From positions 1-64,000 of the forward strand of contig ONIY01000020.1 of the NCBI GenBank assembly GCA_900318065.1: DNA of 64,000 bases, given 5' to 3'. Below the pieces are notes generated by a model. The model was not told the DNA's origin. It worked only from the letters and a program-made list of their open reading frames with translations, and made no database searches. Source of the stretch: an uncultured Prevotellaceae bacterium (lineage in GTDB: Bacteria; Bacteroidota; Bacteroidia; Bacteroidales; Muribaculaceae). Positions 31,404 through 39,996 of this stretch are shown here, one piece after another. The stretch's first letter is position 1, and each line of letters begins with the position of its first letter. Made by a program: the position numbers and the translations under genes.

Positions 31404-32849
31404 TTATGCGTAAAATGGAATATATGAAGCGTATCGTTTTGATGATGTTTCAGGATTCTCCATCTTAATCAATCCGCAATCAAGTGTATCTGTCAAGATA
31501 CGTGAAGCCATTGCAGATTGCTTAGAATTTATATTAAAACGTTCACGAACGCTTAAATTATTAATAGATTTCCCATCTTCATAAAGAAGGCAAGCGTGCT
31601 GATAACAAGCTGCAATGCGTTCTTCTCGAGTCATATCCTTAACATTTTTTCTTGGGAACATAGTTATCCTTGTAAAGTCATCTCCACTTTGTGCTTTGTA
31701 AGCAGGCAACTTCATTTGACCAATTGCGTCTGTCGCGCGATCAATGCCACTGCCTCGACGTTCGCACATATCCAAGAGAAACATCAACTGAGCCATTTTC
31801 TCATTTCTTGAATGAGGTGGCAAGTCAATCAGACGGTTAACATCATTAAGAGATGAACCAGGATTTGTGAAAGTGATACGATTAGAAAATATCTCAACGG
31901 TCAGTATCATTCCCCTAATAGCAAAATCTTGATGTACCATCATGTTTGCCAGTAGCTCGCGAATGGCTACAACAGGATATAACGGTTCTTGGATTCGTTT
32001 AACCTCAATTCGTTCAACGCTTGTATTTCTGCTGATGAAGTTCATCAAATCCTCGAAACCAACTGCATATCCACTTTTACAAACATAATCTATATTCAGG
32101 ACACGGTTGTTCGCTCCTTCATATCTTCGAACAATAATTTCTTTACCTTTAAGTGAGTCAAAATCATGCAGTTCACGAGCAAAAAGAATAGCACCCAAAT
32201 TTAATATCTCGTAAGAGTCACCTTTTGAGACAATCAAGCCATAATCTTCAAGCTGCTTAATAATTATAGCCTTTTCTGTTGGCATAGTCTTACGAAGCAT
32301 TTCAAAGAACAACCTAGAGTCCAACAGATTTAGGACATCATCGGCAGAATTTACAATTTTTGCAACTCTATCTTCAAATGTCAATCCATGGGATTGTGCT
32401 ATTAGCCCATGCACCTGTTCATGCGACATCTTAACTGAGTGTCCTGCCGAACGTATATATGCTTCATATATATCTTTTCCGCGAAGATAAATGGGCTTAT
32501 TTGTTTGTTCGGGGATGCGAATAAACAATAGCGCATTGCCTTTATAATCAATAACATCATGTTCAAGTTGGACTGACCATGCTAAATTGTTTTTTGCAAT
32601 GTTACCTAATTTCTTGGTAATGTCTTCCACTTCATCCTTTGTTAATTTAACAAAAGATGCATCATCATTATTAATTCCAAATACGATGAAACCTCCATTC
32701 TTTGTGTTGGAAAAAGCACAAAGATGTTGCGCAAGTTTCTCTGACTTATCAGAAAGTGCGCATTTCCAATCTATTCCATTTAATTCCTGTGGAATGGGTG
32801 AAAGGCTATCATCCAATAGTTTAATCGCTTTGTCTTGCCAAGAAATCAT
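31404..32849 (-). CDS. AlbA_2 (Schlafen-type) domain plus HATPase-like protein
   Basis: 481 residues. Residues ~15-130 are the AlbA_2 domain (QELNGIDWKCALSDKSEKLAQHLCAFSNTKNGGFIVFGINND), which binds nucleic acid. Residues ~270-400 contain a GHKL-type ATPase region (AIRELLANMMVHQDF as N box, then ITFTNPGS and RRGSGIDRA). The C-terminal ~80 residues look like a winged helix (LSVRERFNINSKQSAMASRILTDTLDCGLI). This matches the 'RecG-like/putative transcriptional regulator' family, with roles in regulation or phage defence proposed but not settled. Its base composition is clearly AT-richer than its neighbours and repeats flank it, which suggests transfer. Confidence 0.8.
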   Translation of the reverse strand: MISWQDKAIKLLDDSLSPIPQELNGIDWKCALSDKSEKLAQHLCAFSNTKNGGFIVFGINNDDASFVKLTKDEVEDITKKLGNIAKNNLAWSVQLEHDVIDYKGNALLFIRIPEQTNKPIYLRGKDIYEAYIRSAGHSVKMSHEQVHGLIAQSHGLTFEDRVAKIVNSADDVLNLLDSRLFFEMLRKTMPTEKAIIIKQLEDYGLIVSKGDSYEILNLGAILFARELHDFDSLKGKEIIVRRYEGANNRVLNIDYVCKSGYAVGFEDLMNFISRNTSVERIEVKRIQEPLYPVVAIRELLANMMVHQDFAIRGMILTVEIFSNRITFTNPGSSLNDVNRLIDLPPHSRNEKMAQLMFLLDMCERRGSGIDRATDAIGQMKLPAYKAQSGDDFTRITMFPRKNVKDMTREERIAACYQHACLLYEDGKSINNLSVRERFNINSKQSAMASRILTDTLDCGLIKMENPETSSKRYASYIPFYA

Positions 32850-32872
32850 AAGTTATGCAGTTAAGTTACATG

Positions 32873-32880
32873 CAAAGATA
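32873..32880 (-). promoter_or_regulatory. -7 element for the AlbA_2 gene
   Basis: The - strand TATCTTTG lies 24 bp before the ATG at 32849. A TTG at 32897-32899 is only 16 bp away, shorter than usual. Confidence 0.4.
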
Positions 32881-32987
32881 CAATAATTTTCATAACCAAT
32901 ATCCATGAGTTATCTTTTTTATGTATTAGTTTAGCTTGATGCAAAACATTAACTTATGAGTTAACTGTCTTCCTAGACATCACAAAG

Positions 32988-33019
32988 CATCCCCAGCGCT
33001 GTTGGGTGTGCTGGGGATG
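32988..33019 (-). terminator. Stem-loop after the DUF853 ATPase gene
   Basis: CATCCCCAGC and GCTGGGGATG form a perfect 10-bp stem with a 12-nt loop, 36 bp after the stop. No strong T tract follows on the - strand. Confidence 0.5.
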
Positions 33020-33054
33020 TTGCTGGTGGTGGAGTGATGGTTGCTGGGCTAAGG

Positions 33055-34659
33055 CTACTTGCCCAGGTTGCCCAGGATGCTGCGGGTGAGCTCACGGGTG
33101 ATGGTGCGGGTGGCAGCGCTGGTGGCACTCTTGGCAATCTTGCCAGTGGTAGTGGTCGAACTCTTGCGGCTCTTGGTGCCTGAGACGGCGTTGCCAATCT
33201 TTGTGCCCACGATAGATGCTATAGCAGCAGTGACGGCTGTGATGATTGCCTTCCACACTTTGCCAAAGAATCCTGGCTTCTTGCTCTCCTTCTCGGCCTC
33301 CTTGGCTTCCTTGGCAGCCTGCTTCTCGGCTTCGGCGGCGGCAGCAGCCTCGGCAGCATCCTTCGCCTCCTTCTCGCTCTCGGCAAGAAGAACCTCAAAG
33401 GCGCTCTCACGCTCTTTGGCCTCATCATATTTGCCATAAATGCGCGAGCGGTTGATGAACGCGTTGCGTGTCATGGCGTCGATGGGACCAATCTGGCTCA
33501 ACGGGAAGAGGATCTTTGCGCGTTGCACAACCTGTGGAGCACCTTTCTCGTCGAGGAACGATACCAGCGCCTCACCGGTCTCTAGGTTGGAGATGGCTTC
33601 CGAGGTGTCAAATGCTGGATTTGCCCTGAAGGTCTCGGCGGCAACTTTCACTGCCTTTATGTCGCGTGGGGTGTAGGCACGCATGGCATGCTGAATGCGG
33701 TTGCCCAGCTGGCCCAGCACAATCTCGGGAAGGTCGGCAGGACTCTGGGTAACGAAGTAAATGCCCACGCCCTTGCTTCGCATCAGGCGTATCACTTGCT
33801 CTATTTTCTCGACTAGTGCCTTTGAGGTGTCGTCGAAGAGCATGTGCGCCTCGTCAAAGAAGAAGATGAGTTTGGGCAGCTCCATGTCGCCAACCTCAGG
33901 AAGCTTGACATAGAGTTCCGAGAGCAGCCACAGCAGGAATGTGGAGTAGAGCTTGGGATTGTGTTGCAGCTCGTCGGCAGCCAGGACACTCATCACGCCT
34001 TTGCCGTCTTCACGGTCGATGAGGTCGTTGATGTCAAACGAAGGCTCGCCAAAGAACTTCTCGCCGCCCTGGTCCTCAAGCACAAGCAGTGAGCGCTGGA
34101 TGGCGCCAATACTGGCGGTCGACACGTTGCCATACTTTGTGGTATACTCCGATGCATGCTTGCCCACATAGTCTATCATTGCACGCAAGTCCTTCAGGTC
34201 GTCGAGCATGAGGCCACGCTCGTCGGCAACCTTAAAGACGATGTTGAGCACGCCGCTTTGAACATCGTTGAGACCCAGCAGTCGCGACAGCAGCAGCGGA
34301 CCCATGTTCGACACGCGAGTGCGCATGGGGTGTCCCTGCTTGCCAAAGACATCGTAGAACCTCACTGGACATCCGGCAAACTCGAGTTCTTCCTCATTGA
34401 GTCCAAACTCTGGAATGCGCTTCTGGATAAAGCCCGAGATTTTGCCTGGCTGGCTTATTCCCGATAGGTCGCCCTTGATGTCGGCCATGAAACATGGCAC
34501 TCCAGCGTTGCAGAAACTCTCGGCTATCACTTGCAGCGAGACGGTTTTACCAGTACCAGTGGCACCGGCAATTAAACCGTGGCGGTTGGCCATCTTACCG
34601 TTGATGCATATTGCTCCTTCTGGCCCATGAGCAATATATAATTGGTTATCTTTATACAT
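33055..34659 (-). CDS. HerA/DUF853-family ATPase
   Basis: 534 residues. The ATPase core has Walker A GATGTGKT (residues ~32-39), MADIKGDLSG just after it, Walker B LIFFFDEAHMLF and a sensor/Arg region YFVTQSPADLPE. This is the DUF853 branch of the HerA/FtsK superfamily, often annotated as a helicase, but the substrate is unknown. Residues ~415-455 are an Ala/Glu/Lys-rich coiled coil. A Gly/Ala-rich hydrophobic stretch (AIITAVTAAIASIVGTKIG) and a basic Ser/Thr tail follow, which could anchor the protein to membrane or pack as a Gly zipper. It is transcribed alone from the promoter at 34690-34720. Confidence 0.85.
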   Translation of the reverse strand: MYKDNQLYIAHGPEGAICINGKMANRHGLIAGATGTGKTVSLQVIAESFCNAGVPCFMADIKGDLSGISQPGKISGFIQKRIPEFGLNEEELEFAGCPVRFYDVFGKQGHPMRTRVSNMGPLLLSRLLGLNDVQSGVLNIVFKVADERGLMLDDLKDLRAMIDYVGKHASEYTTKYGNVSTASIGAIQRSLLVLEDQGGEKFFGEPSFDINDLIDREDGKGVMSVLAADELQHNPKLYSTFLLWLLSELYVKLPEVGDMELPKLIFFFDEAHMLFDDTSKALVEKIEQVIRLMRSKGVGIYFVTQSPADLPEIVLGQLGNRIQHAMRAYTPRDIKAVKVAAETFRANPAFDTSEAISNLETGEALVSFLDEKGAPQVVQRAKILFPLSQIGPIDAMTRNAFINRSRIYGKYDEAKERESAFEVLLAESEKEAKDAAEAAAAAEAEKQAAKEAKEAEKESKKPGFFGKVWKAIITAVTAAIASIVGTKIGNAVSGTKSRKSSTTTTGKIAKSATSAATRTITRELTRSILGNLGK

Positions 34660-34689
34660 AATATTATGGTGTTAGTGTTCTATTTCCTA

Positions 34690-34720
34690 CAAATATACAT
34701 ATAATTTGTTATATGCCAAA
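34690..34720 (-). promoter_or_regulatory. Promoter of the DUF853 ATPase gene
   Basis: On the - strand TTTG (34717-34720), 19 bp, then TATATTTG (34690-34697), 31 bp before the ATG. Confidence 0.75.
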
Positions 34721-34790
34721 TGATTTGTAGTAAAAATGTGGTTTTTGTTGATAAGTTTTTGTTTTAGGTTGACCAGGGAGAGTGGAAAAA

Positions 34791-34822
34791 TTTGCTCGCT
34801 AAGGTTTTTATTGCTACCTTTG
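34791..34822 (+). promoter_or_regulatory. Consensus promoter abutting a start codon (leaderless?)
   Basis: TTTG (34791-34794), 20 bp, then TACCTTTG (34815-34822) is a full match to the Bacteroidota consensus. The ATG of the next gene begins at 34827, about where transcription should start. Confidence 0.75.
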
Positions 34823-34826
34823 CATC

Positions 34827-35126
34827 ATGCAAAACGAAGAAACTATACAACAGATAAAGGAGATGCTCGCTCGCAGCGAGTCGCGCGATGTGATAGCACA
34901 TTGCGACTATATTATAGAGAATGAGGAAACTCAGGAGAACAAGAAGTTTATTTCACAGTTGTTCTACCTGCGGGGTAACGCCTATCGCCAGCTAGGCGAT
35001 TGGGGGAAAGCAATGAGCAGTTACCTTGAGTCGACCGAGCGCGACCCCGAGAGCCCTGCTAAGCAAGCCTATGCCCACGCTCTCGAAATCCTTGATTTCT
35101 ATAATCACGACCTATATAATCCTTAA
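34827..35126 (+). CDS. Small tetratricopeptide-repeat protein
   Basis: 99 residues. Two TPR-like helical hairpins are visible: SRDVIAHCDYIIENEET and KFISQLFYLRGNAYRQLGDWGKAMSSYLESTERDPESP, the latter matching the TPR consensus (LG-A-Y). It probably binds a protein partner. No signal peptide is present. A perfect promoter lies so close to the ATG that the mRNA is expected to have no leader, and no Shine-Dalgarno could fit. It is convergent with murI, 29 bp apart. Confidence 0.75.
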   Translation: MQNEETIQQIKEMLARSESRDVIAHCDYIIENEETQENKKFISQLFYLRGNAYRQLGDWGKAMSSYLESTERDPESPAKQAYAHALEILDFYNHDLYNP

Positions 35127-35155
35127 TCATATAACGCGCAGCGCATGATGAACTC

Positions 35156-35995
35156 TTAGAGTATCACATGCTCGGCATTGACGGTGTGGTTGACGAAGAT
35201 TGATGCCACTGGCGAGAAGCGTGACGCGTCTTCGGTGGTGGTGTAACGGCATGAGCCACCCTTGCTGCATCGTTGCTCCATTTCGGGGTGACGGTCGAGA
35301 TAATCTTTAAGGCTGTGTGCCACGATGGGTCCCTGCTCAATGATTTTCACATGAGCAGGTACATATTTCTTTATCTTTTCACAAAGCAAAGGATAGTGGG
35401 TGCAACCCAGGATGATTGCGTCGATGTCGGCACACTGCGACATGAGGGAGTCAACATCTTTCTTGACAAAATAGTCGGCGCCTGGCCCGTCACTCTCTCG
35501 GTTCTCGACCAGAGGCACCCACATGGGGCACGCGTGGCTGTAGACTTTTATGTCGGGAAACATCTTACCAATCTCGATGTCATAAGAGAGACTTTGCACT
35601 GTTCCAGGTGTGCCAAAGATGCCCACGTTGCGGGTTGTGGTGAGATTGCCTATCTCCTCCACGGTTGGGCGGATAACACCCAGTACCCTGCGGTTGGGGT
35701 CGATGCCGGCGAGGTCACGTTGCTGAATGGAGCGCAACGCCTTGGCCGAGGCAGTGTTGCACGCAAGTATCACGAGTTGGCAGCCTTGATTGAACAGGTG
35801 CTTGACCGCTTGCAGCGTGAACTCGTAAACGAGTTGATAGGAGCGGTTGCCGTAGGGTGCTCGCGCATTGTCGCCCAGGAAGATGTAGTCATATTGTGGA
35901 AGCACTTTGCGAATCTCTCGCAAGATGGATAGTCCTCCAAATCCTGAGTCGAAAACTCCAATAGGTGCCGATGTGGTGCTGATGTTGCTTGCCAT
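35156..35995 (-). CDS. murI: Glutamate racemase
   Basis: 279 residues. It makes D-glutamate for peptidoglycan. Both catalytic Cys are present, in LACNTASAKALR and LGCTHYPLL, with the N-terminal GVFDSGFGGLSIL signature. The length is normal. It is the last gene of a seven-gene run beginning with rfbB (28-bp gap to the SGNH-like gene), so cell-wall and surface-sugar genes seem to be co-expressed. Near the C-terminus a Cys-containing insertion (RCSKGGSCRYTTTEDAS) is a lineage detail. Confidence 0.96.
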   Translation of the reverse strand: MASNISTTSAPIGVFDSGFGGLSILREIRKVLPQYDYIFLGDNARAPYGNRSYQLVYEFTLQAVKHLFNQGCQLVILACNTASAKALRSIQQRDLAGIDPNRRVLGVIRPTVEEIGNLTTTRNVGIFGTPGTVQSLSYDIEIGKMFPDIKVYSHACPMWVPLVENRESDGPGADYFVKKDVDSLMSQCADIDAIILGCTHYPLLCEKIKKYVPAHVKIIEQGPIVAHSLKDYLDRHPEMEQRCSKGGSCRYTTTEDASRFSPVASIFVNHTVNAEHVIL

Positions 35996-36023
35996 GTGTG
36001 TCGTGTATTATTGTAGTTGATGA

Positions 36024-37088
36024 TTATTTAAGTCGGTAATATGGGTTGTGGAGTGATGCGGTGTGCTGCTCCTTGTAGGCGCTGTCGAGCAGCACCTTGC
36101 ATTGTGCCGATGTAAGGTGGGCCGACTTGTCGTAGTAGAAAAGTTCGTTGCCAACATATCCTTCGGCACCGCTGAAGTCGTGAACATGTTCTTGCCCAAA
36201 GATTGCCCTCATCACCCACAGGTCTTGTGGCTTGAGTTGGGGTTTCACGTTGCATGGAGGCACAAGAATTATGTACTTTGTCTTGTTCTTGACAAGAAAC
36301 TCCTTGATGGTTCTCAACTTTGCCTCAACCACCTCGTTGATTGCTGGTTCGTTGTGAAAGGGGAGCATGGCATGCTGGCGACCAGCAAGTCGTTGTGGAG
36401 TGAAGAACTTGGATGGGTCATGCTCGATGAGGGAGTCGATGTGGTGGTAATAGTTCTCGTTGATGGGTTCTATGCGATTAGGTACATCTCCGTTTTTGAT
36501 AACGTTGTCGCTCACTACGTCGTTGGTGCCCTGTAGTACTTCTTTTACCATGTCGAGGTTACGGAAGGCATTGAAAAACAACGTGTGGAAATGAAACCAG
36601 CGTGATGCTCCCGATGTGGCAGGATGCTGAACATAGAGTATCTCGTTCTCATGTGGCGGCCGGTGAAGCATCTCTTCCTCTATAATGATGAGGGCATTCT
36701 TTATTGTGCTGCCATGCTCGTTGAGGAACCTCATCTTGTTGATGATGCCGTCGAGCGACTCGCCCGACGCGTCGAAGTGAAGTATCGACGCATTCTTGTC
36801 GATATAAGGTTGCCAGTAAGCTGCCTTGTAGTTCTGCGACATCGAGGAACCAAAGATGAATGAGTCGTAGCGACGCTCGCAGTTGTGGGCGAGGTAGGTC
36901 TGGACAGCAATGACTCCTGCATTGTTGCCGGCAACTACCGAGTCGCCATGCTCGGTGCTGGCAACGGGATGCACCACATGAAATGGATCTCTCACGACAT
37001 AGATACCCACCAAGAGCAATAGTGGCAATGCCGCCACTAGCGTGCGCATGATGAATTTCTTTATGCCTGGATTCATGATGGTGTGCAT
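36024..37088 (-). CDS. Membrane-anchored SGNH/AlgJ-like protein of a surface-sugar cluster
   Basis: 354 residues. The start could also be the ATG at 37076. One N-terminal membrane anchor (TLVAALPLLLLVGIYVV) precedes an extracytoplasmic domain. It has features of the SGNH hydrolase fold as in AlgJ/AlgX and DltD: FIFGSSMSQNY with the block-I Ser, a central helical insert, YIILVPPCN, and a late Asp-His pair (YYDKSAHLTSAQ). Such proteins O-acetylate or otherwise modify exported glycans. It lies between the aminotransferase and murI in the dTDP-sugar operon, which fits modification of a surface polysaccharide. The exact function is unproven. Confidence 0.65.
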   Translation of the reverse strand: MHTIMNPGIKKFIMRTLVAALPLLLLVGIYVVRDPFHVVHPVASTEHGDSVVAGNNAGVIAVQTYLAHNCERRYDSFIFGSSMSQNYKAAYWQPYIDKNASILHFDASGESLDGIINKMRFLNEHGSTIKNALIIIEEEMLHRPPHENEILYVQHPATSGASRWFHFHTLFFNAFRNLDMVKEVLQGTNDVVSDNVIKNGDVPNRIEPINENYYHHIDSLIEHDPSKFFTPQRLAGRQHAMLPFHNEPAINEVVEAKLRTIKEFLVKNKTKYIILVPPCNVKPQLKPQDLWVMRAIFGQEHVHDFSGAEGYVGNELFYYDKSAHLTSAQCKVLLDSAYKEQHTASLHNPYYRLK

Positions 37089-37107
37089 GAGGTGGTTGAC
37101 AAGGGAA

Positions 37108-38232
37108 TTAGCTCTTGAACTTGTTGATTATAGAGGCGATTTGCTCGGCATCGGCTGGGGTGATGGGGTGGCCTATTGGGAGGCTGATAGCCATGTCGGC
37201 AATTTCGTTGGTCACTGGCAGCCGGTAGGACTGGAACCTGCGGTAACATGGCTGGCGATGTGGTGGAGTGGCATAGTGGATGTCGGTCATCACGCCGTTT
37301 TTCTCGAGGAAAGCACGCATCTCATCACGTTTCTCCACGCGTATCACATACTGGTGCCATATTTGTATCATGTCGTCGAAGATGTCGGGCTTCTTGACTA
37401 GTGGATTGGTGATAAACTTGTCATAGGCTTGAGCCACCTCGGCACGTCGCATGTTCTCAACGTTGAGGTAACGCAGCTTCACCCGCAGCATGGCTGCCTG
37501 AATCTCATCGATGCGGCAGTTCAGTCCCATATAGATATTGTGATAGCGAGTGTCGCTGCCATAGTTGGCAATAGCTCTCACGGCCTTGGCAAGGTCCTCA
37601 TCGTTGGTGACAACAGCACCGGCGTCGCCCAGTGCGCCCAGATTCTTGGTGGGGTAGAAGCTCAAAGCGCTGGCATGACCCAGTCCGCCTGTGGTGAAGG
37701 TGCCGTTAATGCCAGGAACATTTGACTTTGCTCCAATGCCCTGGGCGTTGTCTTCTATGATCTTGAGGTCATATCGCTTGGCGATGGTCATGAGTTCATC
37801 GTCCCAGCAGGGTGTGCCATAGAGGTGAACGGGCATGATTGCTGTTACCGCCGGAGTGATAAGGTTCTCGATAAGCGAGGAGTCGAGGTTCATGGTGTCG
37901 GGCCTAGCGTCACACAGGCATGGGGTCATGCCATTGTCGCTCACGGCAAGCACCGAGGCTATGTAGGTGTTGGCAGGCACTATCACATGGTCGTCGTTAT
38001 GAAGCACGCCAAGTTCTATGTAGGCCCTGAAAATCAGTCTTAGGGCATCAAGGCCATTGCTCACTGCGATGCAGTACTTTGCCTCACACAATCCTGCAAT
38101 CTCCTGCTCGAGTAGGTTGGTTTGCTCGCCTCTCAGGTATCTCCCCGATTTTATTACGTTGCAAGCTGCCTCTTGCAGCTCGTCGATATATGGCTCGTTG
38201 GCTCGTGCCAAGTCAAGAAAATTGTATCTCAT
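37108..38232 (-). CDS. DegT/DnrJ/EryC1 sugar aminotransferase (FdtB/QdtB-like)
   Basis: 374 residues. A PLP-dependent aminotransferase with Lys in SFYPTKNLGALGDAG, substrate/PLP residues in GLDALRL and EDNAQGIGA, and a C-terminal HYATPPHRQPCY. Together with the two ketoisomerases immediately upstream it should aminate the 3-keto group of a dTDP-3-keto-6-deoxyhexose, giving dTDP-Fuc3N or dTDP-Qui3N. Choice of product cannot be read from sequence. It starts 1 bp before the preceding gene's stop and is followed after 19 bp by the SGNH-like gene. An acetyltransferase (FdtC/QdtC) is not present, though the SGNH protein may modify a later stage. Confidence 0.9.
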   Translation of the reverse strand: MRYNFLDLARANEPYIDELQEAACNVIKSGRYLRGEQTNLLEQEIAGLCEAKYCIAVSNGLDALRLIFRAYIELGVLHNDDHVIVPANTYIASVLAVSDNGMTPCLCDARPDTMNLDSSLIENLITPAVTAIMPVHLYGTPCWDDELMTIAKRYDLKIIEDNAQGIGAKSNVPGINGTFTTGGLGHASALSFYPTKNLGALGDAGAVVTNDEDLAKAVRAIANYGSDTRYHNIYMGLNCRIDEIQAAMLRVKLRYLNVENMRRAEVAQAYDKFITNPLVKKPDIFDDMIQIWHQYVIRVEKRDEMRAFLEKNGVMTDIHYATPPHRQPCYRRFQSYRLPVTNEIADMAISLPIGHPITPADAEQIASIINKFKS

Positions 38233-38673
38233 CTATTTTTTGTTAGATGTTAGTTGTAAAAATTGGTCGTAGTCGCGCACATAATCCTCCTCACAATAAT
38301 GGTCAGATGCCAGCACCAGGCACACCGACCCCGACGAGAAGTTGTGTTGTTTGCTCCACACTCCGGGTGCCACAAGCAGCCCCTGATAGGGGCGGTTGAG
38401 GGTCACGCTGCGCTGGTTCACGCCATCATCGAGAAGCACGTCAAAGGCACCGCTAATGGCAACAATCACCTGCTGCAGTCTCTTGTGGGAGTGCCCTCCA
38501 CGCTCTTCTCCGCCAGGCACGTCATAGATGTAGAACACGCGCTTGATGTCGAAGGGTATCAGTTTGCCGTTTTCCACCACAGTGAGGTTGCCGTTTGCAT
38601 GATGATTCTTGCCCAGTTCAATGAGCTTGCACTGGTCTATGCTAGAAGTCTTATGTAGGTCGTTGTCAGCCAT
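38233..38673 (-). CDS. FdtA/QdtA-type sugar 3,4-ketoisomerase, intact copy
   Basis: 146 residues, a cupin of the WxcM-like/FdtA family. It converts dTDP-4-keto-6-deoxyglucose to a 3-keto isomer. The cupin carries IYDVPGGEERGGHSHKRLQQVIVAISG with both His of the catalytic H-x-H. An N-terminal extension of ~14 residues is present compared with the neighbouring paralogue. It overlaps the other copy by 8 bp and directly precedes the aminotransferase, so it is the likely working enzyme of this pathway. Confidence 0.9.
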   Translation of the reverse strand: MADNDLHKTSSIDQCKLIELGKNHHANGNLTVVENGKLIPFDIKRVFYIYDVPGGEERGGHSHKRLQQVIVAISGAFDVLLDDGVNQRSVTLNRPYQGLLVAPGVWSKQHNFSSGSVCLVLASDHYCEEDYVRDYDQFLQLTSNKK

Positions 38674-39067
38674 TTTTCAGTTTTAAGAACTCGTTAAAAT
38701 CCTCGATATAGTCGCTGGGTTCGTAACTCGTGCTGGAGAGCACGAGGGCTACCGAGTTGGTCGAGAAGTTGTCGATAGCACGCCATGTCATGTGTGGCAC
38801 ATAAAGGCCGTAGTAGGAGCGCGACATGTGGTAGCGTTTCTCGCCGGTGCCGTCGTTGAGCACCACATCAAAGCTGCCTGAGAGCGCGACAATGAGTTCG
38901 TCTTGCTCCCTGAAAGCGTGGCCGTTTCGAAACATTCCTCCAGGAACATCATAAATCCAGTAGCAACGTTTCACCTCAAATGGCACGTGCCCCTCGCTCT
39001 CGATGAACGAGAGATTGCCGCGTGGATCGCATATTTTTGGAAAGTCTATTATTTGTGGCTCAATCAT
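38666..39067 (-). CDS. FdtA/WxcM-like paralogue with altered active site
   Basis: 133 residues, similar along its length to the neighbouring ketoisomerase (shared [21 protein letters not shown], and the Y-GL-V cupin strand). At the catalytic position it reads [11 protein letters not shown], so the first His is kept but the second is Phe. Activity could be lost or changed to another position or stereochemistry (FdtA versus QdtA). It starts 4 bp inside the end of rfbA and ends 8 bp inside the next gene, so it is tightly kept in the operon, which argues for a real function. A heteromeric cupin pair is also possible. Confidence 0.88.
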   Translation of the reverse strand: MIEPQIIDFPKICDPRGNLSFIESEGHVPFEVKRCYWIYDVPGGMFRNGHAFREQDELIVALSGSFDVVLNDGTGEKRYHMSRSYYGLYVPHMTWRAIDNFSTNSVALVLSSTSYEPSDYIEDFNEFLKLKNG

Positions 39068-39942
39068 ATTTTCCCTATAAGGTTAAGCAAGTACATGCCA
39101 TATTCATTCTTTGCAAGTGGAGTGGCGAGGGCTCGCAACTGGTCGTCATTGATCCAGTGCTTGCGGTAGGCGATTTCTTCCAGTGCCGCAACTTGCACTC
39201 CCTGGCAGGTCTCGACGGTGGCGATGAAGTTGCTGGCATCGAGCATCGAGGCGGGAGTGCCGGTGTCGAGCCAGGCAAATCCACGTCCCAGGGTCTTGAC
39301 CATCACTCGCTCTTGGGCGAGGTAGTGCTGGTTGACGCTGGTGATCTCAAGTTCGCCACGAGGCGATGGCTTGATGCTCTTGGCAACATTAATAACATCG
39401 TTAGGGTAGAAGTACAGACCAGTGACTGCAAAGTTTGACTCGGGATGCTCGGGCTTCTCAACAAGTTTGGTGGCCTTGCCGTTGGCATCAAGGCTCACTA
39501 CACCAAAGCGGTTGGGATCCTTGACAGCATAGGCAAAGAGGGTAGCGCAGTTCATCTCGTCGGTTTGCACCACGGCATCCTTAAGCATGCCGGTGAATCC
39601 TTGTCCATAGAAGATGTTGTCGCCCAGGACGAGGCATACCGAGTCGTCGGCAATGAATTGCTCGCCAATGATGAACGCCTGCGCCAAGCCGTCGGGCGAA
39701 GGTTGCTCGGCATAGGAGAATTTCACCCCAATACTCTCGCCTGTTCCCAGCAGTCGCTCAAACTGTGGCAAGTCGTGTGGAGTGGAGATGATGAGTATCT
39801 CTCTGATGCCTGCGAGCATGAGCACCGATATAGGGTAGTATATCATGGGCTTGTCGTAGATGGGAACAAGTTGCTTTGAGATGCCTTTTGTGACGGGATA
39901 AAGTCGAGTTCCTGAGCCACCAGCAAGTACTATACCTTTCAT
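39064..39942 (-). CDS. rfbA: Glucose-1-phosphate thymidylyltransferase
   Basis: 292 residues, full length. It makes dTDP-glucose from glucose-1-phosphate and dTTP. The N-terminus is the textbook [16 protein letters not shown] nucleotide loop, followed by [12 protein letters not shown], then [12 protein letters not shown] and VLGDNIFYG. It lies second in the operon, 54 bp after rfbB and overlapping the first ketoisomerase by 4 bp. The operon has no rfbC or rfbD, so the product goes to an amino sugar and not to dTDP-rhamnose. Confidence 0.97.
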   Translation of the reverse strand: MKGIVLAGGSGTRLYPVTKGISKQLVPIYDKPMIYYPISVLMLAGIREILIISTPHDLPQFERLLGTGESIGVKFSYAEQPSPDGLAQAFIIGEQFIADDSVCLVLGDNIFYGQGFTGMLKDAVVQTDEMNCATLFAYAVKDPNRFGVVSLDANGKATKLVEKPEHPESNFAVTGLYFYPNDVINVAKSIKPSPRGELEITSVNQHYLAQERVMVKTLGRGFAWLDTGTPASMLDASNFIATVETCQGVQVAALEEIAYRKHWINDDQLRALATPLAKNEYGMYLLNLIGKI

Positions 39943-39996
39943 GATTATCTAGTTTGAAGAATTTATCTGATTAAGTTGACACACGCAGTAGGCACG

